The translations under genes and the position numbers were made by a program. From NCBI GenBank assembly GCA_023426245.1, contig JAFABB010000003.1, forward strand, positions 62,001 to 126,000: DNA of 64,000 nt. Direction: 5' to 3'. Positions 8,493 through 16,898 of this stretch are shown one piece after another. The notes below the pieces were generated by a model. The model did no database searches, was not told the origin of the DNA, and saw nothing but the letters and a program-made list of their open reading frames with translations. The stretch comes from Bacillota bacterium. Its GTDB lineage: Bacteria; Bacillota; UBA4882; UBA8346. Each line of letters starts with the position of its first letter. The stretch's first letter is position 1.

Positions 8493-9327
8493 TGAGAAGA
8501 AAAGCGGTGGAGCCGGGAATTTTGTGAGTTATTTGGTATTGGGCATCAGTTCGCTGGTGGTGCTGATTCCGATTTTATGGATGATTTCAACGGCTTTCAA
8601 AACCGAGGCTGAAACCATTACCATTCCTCCTCAGTGGATTCCGCTCCATCCCTCAATGGCCGCTTTTGAAAGGTTGTGGAGTGAATATCCTTTTCTGACT
8701 TATTTTAAAAATAGTATCATTGTAGTCTTCGGAGCGGTTATTATTTCAGTTGCCTTTTCATCTTTAGCCAGTTATGGGGTGACCCGTTTTCATTTTAAAG
8801 GCAGAGGGTCCTTTATGTCCTTCATGCTGATGACGCAGATGTTTCCTTCCATTATGCTGTTGATTCCCTTTTATAAGGTGCTCAGCGCTTATGGGCTGAA
8901 AGATTCTTTGATGGGAATGACTTTGGTTTATTCATCCTTTACGGTCCCGTTTTGTTCGTGGATGATGACCGGATTTTTTAAGACGATACCGATTGAGCTG
9001 GATGAGGCCGGTATTATCGACGGCTGTTCCCGCTTGCAAGTTTTCAGTAAAATCATTCTGCCCTTAACACTTCCGGGGATCGCCGCCACAGCCATCTATT
9101 CTTTTATAACCGGATGGAATGAATATATGTTTGCCCAAATTTTAATTATTTCTCCGGATCTGAAAACTGTACCTCTGGGAATCGCCGAGTTGAACGGATA
9201 TTACAAAATCCTTTGGAACGACATGATGGCTGCTTCGCTTATTGCAAGTATTCCCTTGATACTTTTATTCTTATTGATGCAAAAGTATTTTATCAGCAGT
9301 TTAACCGCGGGTGCGGTCAAGGGATAA
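8482..9327 (+). CDS. ABC sugar permease, MalG/UgpE type
   Basis: The second transmembrane subunit, 281 residues, six spans, with the EAA loop as DEAGIIDGCSRLQVFSKIILPL (about residues 175-196). ATG 8482 was preferred over TTG 8476 because AGGAGG (8466-8471) gives a 10-nt spacer to ATG but only 4 nt to TTG. The gene overlaps the end of the first permease, which suggests translational coupling and equal stoichiometry. No ATPase gene follows in the operon. Confidence 0.88.
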   Translation: MTTDEKKSGGAGNFVSYLVLGISSLVVLIPILWMISTAFKTEAETITIPPQWIPLHPSMAAFERLWSEYPFLTYFKNSIIVVFGAVIISVAFSSLASYGVTRFHFKGRGSFMSFMLMTQMFPSIMLLIPFYKVLSAYGLKDSLMGMTLVYSSFTVPFCSWMMTGFFKTIPIELDEAGIIDGCSRLQVFSKIILPLTLPGIAATAIYSFITGWNEYMFAQILIISPDLKTVPLGIAELNGYYKILWNDMMAASLIASIPLILLFLLMQKYFISSLTAGAVKG

Positions 9328-9341
9328 GGATGTTTTTAAAG

Positions 9342-9367
9342 TTTTTATTTCCCGGCGGAAATAAAAA
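9342..9367 (+). other. Intercistronic hairpin before the binding-protein gene
   Basis: A perfect 11-bp stem (9342-9352 with 9357-9367) closed by a CGGC loop lies between the permease stop and the binding-protein ribosome site. No T-run follows, so it is more likely a processing or stability element than a terminator. Confidence 0.5.
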
Positions 9368-9397
9368 ATAAAAATAAATTTAAGGGAGGCTTATGAA

Positions 9398-10699
9398 ATG
9401 AAAAGATGTTTGGTATTGATGTTGGTTGGTTTGTTGATAATGGGGATTGCCTCATTTGCCGTATGTTACGGCGCTCCGAAAAATGATATTTCAAGCAAAC
9501 CGGTGACTTTAACGATTTTGTCTTCGATTGCCACGGAGCAGGAGGGTTCTTTTGAAAAGTCCATTGCTGAAGAGTACATGAAGCTTCACAAGAATGTGAA
9601 AATCAACTTTATCGCCACTCCAGCCAATGAGCTGGTCAAAAAAATCATTGTCATGAATTCTTCGGGGGATTTGCCCGACGCGTTTTATATGCCCTCGGAA
9701 TTTTTACCCCAAGCTGAGTCCATGAACATCGTGATTGATCCCAAAAAATATCTAGGAAGCAAGTTCATGAATTCATTGGCGTCGGGCATTGTCGATGCCA
9801 GCTCGATTAACGGGCATCTAGCGTTTGTGCCCTGGCACATTATTCCAATTGCTCTTATTTACCGGGCCGATTGGTTACAGGAATCCGGTATCAAAAAGAT
9901 TGAAACCTGGGATGACTTTTCCAAAGCCGCCAAGGCTTTCACCAAAGATACGGATGGCGACGGTAAAATCGACCGTTGGGGATTCAGCATGGTCGGTACC
10001 AGAAATGCCTCCGGAGAAAACCGCTTCTTGGCGATGGCCAAAACTTTTGGCGTTGATGAAATCTACAAGGATAAAAATGGTAAATGGCAGACGGGTTTAA
10101 CGACACCCCAATTCCAAACCGCAATTACCTATTTTACCAATCTAGCGTTAAAAGAGGGTGTGGTCCCTCCGGGCCCGACCGAAACGGGTTATCCGGAAGC
10201 CTCAGCCTTTTTTGCTCAGGAAAAAACCGGTTTGATGATCAGCGGTTCCAATGCTATCGGGGCAATTATCAATGCCAATCCTAAGCTTAACGGCAAACTG
10301 GCGAGTGTTCCATTGCCCAAGGGGAAACGGCACATTTCAATTCTTCAGGCTAGTGGTTATTCCATTACCCGGGCATCCAAAAATCCGGCGGTTTGTGCGG
10401 ATTACTTGAAATTCATGACTCAAAAACAGACTTCCATTGAATTTGGGAAAAAATTTGGAAGAATGCCTGTCACGAAGGAAGCTGTAGCTGATCCATCCTT
10501 TAAAGCACCGGCATTTCAAGGATTTACACAGGCCATGAAGTACGGATACGTGATTCCGCCGTTCCCATCTTATACCCAAGTGATCGATCTTTGTGGCGAA
10601 GCTTATACTTCGATTATGGCAAACAAAGTTCCGGTCAGCGATGCGTTAAAAGTGCTATCCGATAAAATGAATAAGATTTTGCAAGAAAATAATAAATAA
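9398..10699 (+). CDS. Extracellular solute-binding protein, family 1
   Basis: A 433-residue secreted binding protein delivering substrate to the two permeases just upstream. The signal peptide is visible (KRCLVLMLVGLLIMGIASFAVCYGA); a Cys follows AV at residue 23, but the surrounding sequence is a poor lipobox. The mature domain has the family-1 pattern: ITFIATPANELVKKI-like early region, GDLPDAFYMP, then WDDFSKAAKAFTKDTDGDGKIDRWG, a calcium-type loop common in these proteins. A strong GGGAGG site precedes ATG 9398. It is bracketed by hairpins on both sides, consistent with expression in excess over the permeases. Confidence 0.88.
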   Translation: MKRCLVLMLVGLLIMGIASFAVCYGAPKNDISSKPVTLTILSSIATEQEGSFEKSIAEEYMKLHKNVKINFIATPANELVKKIIVMNSSGDLPDAFYMPSEFLPQAESMNIVIDPKKYLGSKFMNSLASGIVDASSINGHLAFVPWHIIPIALIYRADWLQESGIKKIETWDDFSKAAKAFTKDTDGDGKIDRWGFSMVGTRNASGENRFLAMAKTFGVDEIYKDKNGKWQTGLTTPQFQTAITYFTNLALKEGVVPPGPTETGYPEASAFFAQEKTGLMISGSNAIGAIINANPKLNGKLASVPLPKGKRHISILQASGYSITRASKNPAVCADYLKFMTQKQTSIEFGKKFGRMPVTKEAVADPSFKAPAFQGFTQAMKYGYVIPPFPSYTQVIDLCGEAYTSIMANKVPVSDALKVLSDKMNKILQENNK

Positions 10700-11088
10700 A
10701 TCCGCGGATTTAGTTTAAAGTGAAATATCAAAATGTAACAGTAAGTTCTACTGTTACAAAACTTCTTGCACAGGATTGCAATTTGTTCCAAAAAACGGGG
10801 AGGCTGTCTAAAAAAGTAAGTCAATATCAATGAGAAATACAATATATATATATCGCTTTGCCGGAATCATTAATCTTCAATATTGTATTTCTCGATTGTA
10901 CGCGCTTTATTGTGCGCGCATGACCGTGAATTTACTTTTGGGACAGCCCCTTCTTTTATTACCGAATTCTAGACTCTTTATCATCGAAGACAAGCAGGTG
11001 GTCTTTGGCTATGGATTATGAAAATTGTGCAGTTCGGAGCGTATTCTCCCAATAACGCCCAACAGAAAATAATTTTGAGGTGGACGAA
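10700..11088 (+). other. 389-bp intergenic stretch holding hairpin element A
   Basis: No protein-coding gene is supported here. A short imperfect inverted repeat (TGTAACAGTAAG with CTACTGTTACA, about 10734-10757) follows the binding-protein gene, then hairpin element A, then a short AT-rich leader to the kinase ribosome site. Frames in this region run through the palindrome and look spurious. Confidence 0.5.
10802..10948. repeat. Hairpin element A, MITE-like, GGCTGTC ends
   Basis: Begins GGCTGTC and ends GACAGCC, with the inverted ends continuing into AAAAGTAA-type sequence. Inside lies a perfect 14-bp inverted repeat (10832-10845 with 10880-10893), core GAGAAATACAATAT. Related elements occur at 29923-30015 and 60893-61006. 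It separates the binding-protein gene from the KDG kinase gene. The end sequence resembles terminal repeats of several IS families; no transposase is inside. Confidence 0.65.
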
Positions 11089-12039
11089 ATGGTTGAGGTT
11101 ATCACTTTAGGTGAAACCATGGTGATGTTTAGTCCTGAACAGAATGGGCCGTTGCGTTATGTACAACGATTTCAGAAGCGTATTGCCGGTTCGGAAAGTA
11201 ATGTGGCGATTGGGTTGGTTCGTTTAGGCCATCCTTCAGGTTGGATCAGCAGGGTTGGGAATGACGAATTTGGGCAGTTCCTGTTGCGGGAAATCAAAGG
11301 GGAAGGGGTTGATGTTTCCGGTACCAAAATCGATTCCTCCGCCCCCACGGGTTTGATGTTCAAAGAAATTCAGGAAGGCCGTGAAACCCGGGTCGTTTAT
11401 TATCGGAAAGATTCCGCTGCAAGTTATTTGGCGCCGGAGGATTTGCCGGAAGAATATTTTAGACATGCCGGTTTGCTGCATCTTACCGGTATTACTCCGG
11501 CTTTGAGCGAATCCTGTTTCGAGACGATTCAAGCAGCCATCCGTTTAGCTCGAAAAAACGGCTTGATGATCAGTTTTGATCCCAATTTACGTTTAAAGCT
11601 GTGGACGGAAGCTCAAGCAAAAAAGATTTTAAGTGGGATATGGAAACAAGCTGATATTGTACTTTCCGGATTGGATGAAGCCCAACTTTTATTGGGAAGC
11701 GAGGAGCCGGAAGTATTGATGGATAAATTTCTGGAACAGGGTGCGAAGATAGTCGCTTTAAAAGCAGGGCCTATGGAAACCTGGGTCGCTTCGCCAGACA
11801 AACGATATAAAGTCCCCGCCTTTCAAATAAAAAGTGTAATCGATCCAATTGGGGCGGGGGATGCTTTTGCGGCAGGCTTTTTAGCTGGATTATTAGAAAA
11901 AAGGTCCTTGGATGAATGTGCCAAACTGGCCAACGCCATGGGCGCGATGGCTGTGATGTCCAGTGGGGATTTTGAAGGACTTCCCACAAGAAATGAGCTG
12001 GAAGCCTTTATGACCAACCGGAGTCAGGTTTATCGATGA
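11089..12039 (+). CDS. kdgK: 2-keto-3-deoxygluconate/galactonate kinase, PfkB family
   Basis: Phosphorylates the keto-deoxy sugar acid made by the dehydratase. The 316-residue product has the PfkB opening ITLGETMVMFSP, the GSESNVAIGLVRLG substrate and lid region, FDPNLR (about residue 163) and the C-terminal DPIGAGDAFAAGF anion-hole and catalytic Asp motif (about 252-264). ATG 11089 is chosen over GTG 11080 because the GAGG site at 11075-11078 suits the ATG; the GTG overlaps the site. The aldolase follows 17 bp later. Gluco- versus galacto-specificity cannot be told from sequence. Confidence 0.85.
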   Translation: MVEVITLGETMVMFSPEQNGPLRYVQRFQKRIAGSESNVAIGLVRLGHPSGWISRVGNDEFGQFLLREIKGEGVDVSGTKIDSSAPTGLMFKEIQEGRETRVVYYRKDSAASYLAPEDLPEEYFRHAGLLHLTGITPALSESCFETIQAAIRLARKNGLMISFDPNLRLKLWTEAQAKKILSGIWKQADIVLSGLDEAQLLLGSEEPEVLMDKFLEQGAKIVALKAGPMETWVASPDKRYKVPAFQIKSVIDPIGAGDAFAAGFLAGLLEKRSLDECAKLANAMGAMAVMSSGDFEGLPTRNELEAFMTNRSQVYR

Positions 12040-12056
12040 GGTAGAAAGGATCAATT

Positions 12057-12710
12057 ATGAAATCAATAATGATCGAGGAACTATATCAGTCTGGAGTTAT
12101 CGCGATTATCCGAGGCATTTCGGAAGAGAAAATTGGAGAAACCGTCCAGGCCCTTTATGATGGTGAAGTTAGAGCGGTTGAAATTGCCTTAAACACGTCC
12201 GGAGCATTACGGATGATTGAGAAAGTTAAAGCCGACTTTGGAGGAAAAATGTGTGTAGGGGCGGGGACGGTACTCGATACAGAATCGGCAAGAGCGGCTA
12301 TTTTAGCAGGAGCTGATTTTTTATTATCGCCTACATTATCGGTTCGGGTTATTGAAATCTGTAATCGGTACAGTAAATTAATGATACCAGGGGTATTAAC
12401 CCCGACCGAGATTTTAACTGCTTGGGAAGCGGGGGCACGATTGCTGAAGGTTTTTCCAGCCGGCACCTTGGGGCCGCAGTATTTTAAGGATGTTAAGGGG
12501 CCTTTGCCCCAAGTAGAGTTAATGCCGGTGGGTGGCGTCAGTTTGGAAAACGCGGGATGCTTTATCCGATCCGGAGCTCATTCTTTAGGGGTTGGCAATC
12601 AGTTGGTCAATCCTTCACTGGTACAACAGGGTTTATTTCAAGAAATCACCAAACGGGCCGGAGAATTTGTCGGGCATGTACGGGAAGCAAGGATAAGCGG
12701 TGACTCATAA
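12057..12710 (+). CDS. eda: KDPG/KDPGal aldolase, class I
   Basis: Cleaves 2-keto-3-deoxy-6-phospho-(ga)lactonate or -gluconate to pyruvate and glyceraldehyde-3-phosphate, ending the pathway. The 217-residue length is normal. VEIALNT (about 41-47) holds the catalytic Glu; VGAGTVL and LLSPT are substrate-loop motifs; LLKVFPAG (about 127-134) has the Schiff-base Lys; PVGGVSLENA binds phosphate. It is last in the operon, and a strong bidirectional terminator follows. Whether it prefers KDPG or KDPGal is not visible; the operon suggests the galacto form. Confidence 0.87.
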   Translation: MKSIMIEELYQSGVIAIIRGISEEKIGETVQALYDGEVRAVEIALNTSGALRMIEKVKADFGGKMCVGAGTVLDTESARAAILAGADFLLSPTLSVRVIEICNRYSKLMIPGVLTPTEILTAWEAGARLLKVFPAGTLGPQYFKDVKGPLPQVELMPVGGVSLENAGCFIRSGAHSLGVGNQLVNPSLVQQGLFQEITKRAGEFVGHVREARISGDS

Positions 12711-12785
12711 ATTAAGCCTGTTTTCAAACTGGATAGAAGAACTTTAATGATCAAGAAGGTTGACTGATATTACGATAATGAAAAT

Positions 12786-12825
12786 AAAAGTCGTCTATGC
12801 CCTTAAGTGGGTAGACGACTTTTTG
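12786..12825. terminator. Bidirectional rho-independent terminator
   Basis: The stem AAGTCGTCTA pairs with TAGACGACTT (loop about 14 nt) with A-run before and T-run after. It lies between the convergent sugar-acid operon and the coat genes, so it can serve both. Confidence 0.85.
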
Positions 12826-12860
12826 GTTATGGCATGGTAACGGAATGGGTCGCCATATTT

Positions 12861-13133
12861 TTATACTAAAGTTACTTGATTGACGGATTGTTGCAAAAAC
12901 TGGGTTATCTGCGCCACATCCTGCTGGCCTGCAGGTGGAGCCGGTATGTAAAACCGTTTGGATTGGGCAAATTGGCCGATTTGTTGTTGGGACTGTTCGC
13001 AATTGTTGCGCATTTGAAGCAATGTTTGTCGTAAGGCGGGATTACTGGCCTCCGTAGCGGCCTGGGTCAATTCAACGGCCCCCGCCTTTGAAATCTGTAA
13101 AGCATCCAAAACCATTTCGCGTTCGGTGTACAC
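12861..13133 (-). CDS. Spore coat protein, CotF-like domain
   Basis: A 90-residue helical protein with the coat-F pattern: a central helix KAGAVELTQAATEASNPALRQ, then LLQMRNNCEQSQQQIGQFA and the KRFYIPAPP C-terminal turn, as in the PF07875 family where the helix pair is followed by a WY-x-P element. It is expected in the coat layer of the endospore. Gln-rich. It is 19 bp after the smaller coat gene on the same strand, preceded by GGAGG, so the two form an operon. It is a main reason to infer a spore-former. Confidence 0.75.
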   Translation of the reverse strand: MYTEREMVLDALQISKAGAVELTQAATEASNPALRQTLLQMRNNCEQSQQQIGQFAQSKRFYIPAPPAGQQDVAQITQFLQQSVNQVTLV

Positions 13134-13152
13134 TTAATATCTCCTCCACTCA

Positions 13153-13338
13153 TTAAGATAAGAAATTCATCAAGGTTTTAGAATTGCTGAATGCTTGCTG
13201 AGCCTGTTGATTAAATAAGCTTTGTAATTGAGAGTCGTTGCAGTTTTGAGCATAGAGTTGAAATTTCTTCGCATTGACGTCTTCCACAGCCACCAATTCC
13301 TTGATGGTATTTAGCTCCATCTGGGTTAGATTCGGCAC
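13153..13338 (-). CDS. Small CotF-like coat protein
   Basis: A 61-residue helical protein starting at GTG 13338 behind AAAGGAGGTG. The sequence MELNTIKELVAVEDVNAKKFQLYAQNCNDSQL resembles the first half of the coat-F domain (helix with E-x-x-x-KK, then the D-x-x-L turn). It pairs with the adjacent 90-residue protein, so the two may form a heteromeric unit corresponding to one full-length CotF (inference). Confidence 0.65.
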   Translation of the reverse strand: MPNLTQMELNTIKELVAVEDVNAKKFQLYAQNCNDSQLQSLFNQQAQQAFSNSKTLMNFLS

Positions 13339-13775
13339 CGATATTCACCTCCTTTATCAAGCCAATGGGATTGCGCGCGGGCGTTTGTTGCAGGTAGGAA
13401 ATACCTCCAAATTCGGGTTTACCGGTTTACGTTGCTAGTATTTCAACCATAGAGCCAATTCATACCAAAACAAAAACAGGAAAAGGATGGATCTCCGGAG
13501 TCCGCGTCGCTTTATTAGAAATCAAAGAGTCGAGTCAAGATGAAAATAATGCAGGAAAATAAAAAAAAATGTCGAATATATATTATTAAATTTCCGAAGA
13601 CGTTCGGGAATGTTGCTGGTTCTTGTGGCCAGCACGGTCTGCAGACCAAAATTTAATCCAAATTTGCCTTCTAAACGCCGAATAGCGTTTTTGGCGTCAG
13701 GATGGTTTCCCGGTAAATTTGACTGCCGGGAAATGAGCAAATGCGATGAATGATTAAATTTAGGAGGTTTTTTAA
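13339..13775 (+). promoter_or_regulatory. 437-bp intergenic region with structured leader of the MsmX gene
   Basis: Between 13592 and 13733 five palindromes follow one another: 13592-13610 (TTCCGAA, bulged), 13615-13633 (GCTGG/CCAGC), 13636-13647 (perfect 12-bp GGTCTGCAGACC), 13673-13690 (AAACGC/GCGTTT, followed by T) and 13706-13733 (TTTCCCGG/CCGGGAAA). The ribosome site TAGGAGG follows. No known riboswitch class is recognised. A minus-strand frame across here (13522-13782) is not supported as a gene. Confidence 0.5.
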
Positions 13776-14879
13776 GTGGCAAAAGTTATCTTTGAGCATG
13801 TCTACAAGAAGTATGCCGGTGGGGTTACAGCTGTTAAAGACGTAACCTTAGAGATCAAAGACAAAGAATTCGTTGTCTTTGTCGGTCCGTCTGGTTGTGG
13901 TAAAACCACATCATTGCGGATGGTCGCCGGACTTGAAGAAATTTCGGAAGGAAACATTTATATCGGGGACACTTTGGTCAATAACGTAGCTCCAAAAGAC
14001 CGCGATATCGCAATGGTTTTCCAAAACTATGCTTTGTATCCGCATATGGACGTTTACAACAACATGGCTTTTGGACTCAAACTCCGTAAATTTCCCAAGG
14101 CTGAAATTGATCGTCGCGTTAAAGAAGCTGCTAAAATCCTGGGAATCGAGAACTTATTAGACCGGAAACCGAAAGCGCTCTCCGGTGGTCAAAGACAGCG
14201 GGTGGCTCTCGGCCGTGCTATCGTCCGTGAACCGAAAGTGTTCTTGATGGATGAGCCGTTATCCAACTTGGATGCCAAGTTGCGCGTTCAAACCCGCGCA
14301 GAAATCAGCAAGTTGCATAACCGTTTACAAACCACCATCATTTATGTTACCCATGACCAAACCGAAGCGATGACCATGGGCGACAGAATGGTCGTTATGA
14401 AGGACGGCGTAATTCAGCAAGTCGGTACTCCGCTTGATGTTTATGACAACCCGACCAACATCTTTGTTGCCGGTTTCATCGGTTCTCCTCCAATGAACTT
14501 TATGGATGCAGCTTTAAAAGAGGAAGACGGCAAACTGGTTGTAGATGTAAAAGCTTTCAAGATAAAAGTTCCCGAGGGTAAATTTAAATATATCCGTCAA
14601 TATATCGGTAAATCGGTGGTACTCGGAATTCGTCCCCAAGATATTCATGATCGGGAAAGTGTTCCGAATGCTCCGGAAAGTGATGTTGTTACCGGTACAG
14701 TTGATATTTCAGAGCTTATTGGTTCTGAAACCAACTTATTTATGTCAATCGGGGAAATTTCCTTTGTGGCCAATGTTGATTCTCATACCAGAGCGAATGA
14801 TGGCGAGAAACATCAAGTGGTCTTCGATGGCAACAAGATTCATCTTTTCGACAAAGAAACCGAAAAAGCTATTTCCTAA
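13776..14879 (+). CDS. msmX: Sugar ABC transporter ATP-binding protein, MsmX/UgpC type
   Basis: A 367-residue cytosolic ATPase of the CUT1 class. Walker A GPSGCGKT (about 38-45), Q-loop VFQNYALYP, signature LSGGQRQR (about 134-141), Walker B VFLMDEPLSNLDAKLR and the switch His in VTHDQTEAM are all intact. The C-terminal third is the OB-fold regulatory domain (ILGIRPQDI) found in MsmX, MalK and UgpC. It is monocistronic, with a long structured leader and its own terminator, the arrangement of an ATPase shared by several permease pairs. The sugar-acid importer just upstream lacks an ATPase, so it is a likely client (inference). Start GTG 13776. Confidence 0.9.
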   Translation: MAKVIFEHVYKKYAGGVTAVKDVTLEIKDKEFVVFVGPSGCGKTTSLRMVAGLEEISEGNIYIGDTLVNNVAPKDRDIAMVFQNYALYPHMDVYNNMAFGLKLRKFPKAEIDRRVKEAAKILGIENLLDRKPKALSGGQRQRVALGRAIVREPKVFLMDEPLSNLDAKLRVQTRAEISKLHNRLQTTIIYVTHDQTEAMTMGDRMVVMKDGVIQQVGTPLDVYDNPTNIFVAGFIGSPPMNFMDAALKEEDGKLVVDVKAFKIKVPEGKFKYIRQYIGKSVVLGIRPQDIHDRESVPNAPESDVVTGTVDISELIGSETNLFMSIGEISFVANVDSHTRANDGEKHQVVFDGNKIHLFDKETEKAIS

Positions 14880-14898
14880 AAAGCCGCGCATACGCGCG

Positions 14899-14925
14899 AA
14901 AGCTCCCGTAAGGGAGCTTTTTTTA
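14899..14925 (+). terminator. Rho-independent terminator after msmX
   Basis: AAAGCTCCC, GTAA loop, GGGAGCTTT and a T-run, about 20 bp after the ATPase stop. Confidence 0.9.
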
Positions 14926-14946
14926 TGGGAAAACTAGGATAGCGTT

Positions 14947-15585
14947 TTATTGGCTTTGATATTCATTGATGGGAGCCGCTTCGATGATGGATGAATCTGC
15001 GGAAATTACTTTTTCCAGAGATTTAATGATACCCTCACTGATGATAGTAGCCATTTTCATAACCAGACTGAGCCGGGTGTTTTGAAGCACCATGTATTCC
15101 ATAAACCCCCCTACATTGACGATTCCAATCACTTGGAGGTTTCCAACAGCCGGCAGCGTTTTATTGACTCCTGTTCCCGGTTGCAAAGAGCCTTCTTTAA
15201 TGCTGATAAAGCCAACGCTTTCGGTTCGCCCGAGGCATGCATCAATAGCCAAGATAAAGGGATTTTGGTATTTATTGTGAATTTCTTCAATGGTTTCTTG
15301 AAGATTGACTGCATGTACTGGTTGATCAAGGGTTCCGTACACTCCGCATGGCAGGGTGGCATTTTCAAGTTTAGAACCGATTAAAGGCCCCAAGCAATCG
15401 CCGGTAGAGCGATCCGTCCCAATACATAATATCACAAAGGGAGTCAGCTGATCATATAACCGGGATAAAAAACAGCTCAGGTTGTTTTGAAATATCATTC
15501 CGGCCGTAGGATGGTCAATATGAACACGGCTGTTAATTCCTAAACTTTGACAAATTGATTCTGCCTTGGGTATCGTTCTCCACAT
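14947..15585 (-). CDS. yyaC: YyaC family sporulation protein (GPR-like fold)
   Basis: A 212-residue protein matching the DUF1256/YyaC family, related to the germination protease GPR. Visible motifs are CIGTDRSTGDCLGPLIGS (about residues 68-85), GTLDQPVHA, the acidic ILAIDACLG strand, GVNKTLPAVG and GIVNVGGFMEYMVLQNTRL. The family is found in endospore formers and is expressed late in sporulation; proteolytic activity has not been settled as far as I know. ATG 15585 follows AGGAGG. It is convergent with msmX and separated by that gene's terminator. Confidence 0.85.
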   Translation of the reverse strand: MWRTIPKAESICQSLGINSRVHIDHPTAGMIFQNNLSCFLSRLYDQLTPFVILCIGTDRSTGDCLGPLIGSKLENATLPCGVYGTLDQPVHAVNLQETIEEIHNKYQNPFILAIDACLGRTESVGFISIKEGSLQPGTGVNKTLPAVGNLQVIGIVNVGGFMEYMVLQNTRLSLVMKMATIISEGIIKSLEKVISADSSIIEAAPINEYQSQ

Positions 15586-15845
15586 GGATGAATGCCTCCT
15601 TAATGCCTTGTCAAATGCAACTTATTATTAGCCTATGTGGGCTGGGCTGGAAATATTCATGAAACAGGAATTTACCATGGTTTTTTGTGACAAGCGGAAA
15701 ATGACAGGAATAAAATCAAGTTGAATTTAAAATACTGAGAGAGGGAAGGAAATGACGATAGACGTAGGGCTGTGGTTTTCCCCGGGAGTGCCTTGCGTAC
15801 GTGTTTTCCCTAATATATACCAACTTAAGGGAGAGCCTTACGGTC

Positions 15846-16898
15846 TTGAAAAATGCTCAGCAACTGGTTATTCTTTGCTTAAGTCCTCTGGGGGACACGA
15901 TTTTTGCAACGCCGGCAATTCGAGCTTTACGGGAAAAATTTTCCAAGGCTCGAATTGTTGTTTTAGCAAGTGCAGCAGCTGCCCAGGTTTTAAAATACAA
16001 TCCCTGGCAATTGGAAATCCGGGTTGTCCGGGACAAATGGGAATTAATCAAACGATTAGCTCAGATCCGGAAGGAAAAGTTCGACATAGCCCTCAGTTTA
16101 TCCCAACTGGGGGGATTTTTCACCAGGTTTTGCGGAACCCCGGTTTGGAGCGACTTTGTCCGTGCTCATGAGCTTATTTCCTTGCAGCAGAACCGGTCAG
16201 TCGTACAAATGTGTCAGGACGTGTTAAGAAAAATCGATATTTCCTGCGATGAACAGCAAACGGAATTTTCTTATGATCCTCACGCAGAACAAGTCATTGA
16301 ACTCTTTTTAAGGGGAACTTCCTATCAAAATGGGAGAAGGATAATTGCCATCCATGCGGGCGGTCATTATTTTGTGCGGAAACGTTGGCCTCTGTCCAAT
16401 TTTATCGTTATTATCCAGCGTTTTGTCTATACGTTGGGATTTCAGGTCATCTTAGTCGGTGGACAGGAAGATGTTGAAGATGCGTTCATGATTAAGTCGG
16501 TTGTTCCGGAAGTCATATCTGCAGTTGGTTTATTGAAGCTTGGAGAAACGGCTGCGCTTTTAAAAAAAGCGGATTTATTTATCGGTAATGATTCGGGTCC
16601 TTTACATTTGGCTGCTGCTGTTCATGTACGGACTATAGGTCTTTTCGGACCAACCTCTCCCTGCCAGTTTTACCCCTATCATTCCCCGGGACATATCAAG
16701 ATTTATAAAGGACTTTCTTGCAGCCCGTGTTACCGGTTCGGTGGGGGTATTTGGCAATATGTTCCCCGTTGTACCAAAGCATATTGTATGCAAGCTATCA
16801 CAACGGATGAATTGATGGTTCAGGCTATGAAGATGCTTTCTTGGGAAAAGGGAGACCAGAGGGGGTGGCTCTATGCAGGAAGGACGCAAGGTTCGTAA
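15846..16898 (+). CDS. Glycosyltransferase family 9 (heptosyltransferase-like)
   Basis: A GT-B enzyme of about 350 residues. The N-terminus VILCLSPLGDTIFATPAIRALR is the GT9 opening; the second domain has AIHAGGHYFVRKRWP (donor-binding region), LVGGQEDVED and FIGNDSGPLHLAAAVHVRTIGLFGPTSP, the ADP-sugar site of the family. In Gram-negatives such enzymes add heptose to LPS core; here a cell-surface glycan is inferred. TTG 15846 puts the first strand at residue 7; GTG 15801 would add 15 residues and neither has an ideal ribosome site. The next gene overlaps its end by 26 bp. Confidence 0.85.
   Translation: MKNAQQLVILCLSPLGDTIFATPAIRALREKFSKARIVVLASAAAAQVLKYNPWQLEIRVVRDKWELIKRLAQIRKEKFDIALSLSQLGGFFTRFCGTPVWSDFVRAHELISLQQNRSVVQMCQDVLRKIDISCDEQQTEFSYDPHAEQVIELFLRGTSYQNGRRIIAIHAGGHYFVRKRWPLSNFIVIIQRFVYTLGFQVILVGGQEDVEDAFMIKSVVPEVISAVGLLKLGETAALLKKADLFIGNDSGPLHLAAAVHVRTIGLFGPTSPCQFYPYHSPGHIKIYKGLSCSPCYRFGGGIWQYVPRCTKAYCMQAITTDELMVQAMKMLSWEKGDQRGWLYAGRTQGS

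Noticed and set aside
13522..13782. 86-codon minus-strand frame upstream of msmX
   Set aside because: It runs through the leader palindromes, has no ribosome site and shows no protein-like pattern.
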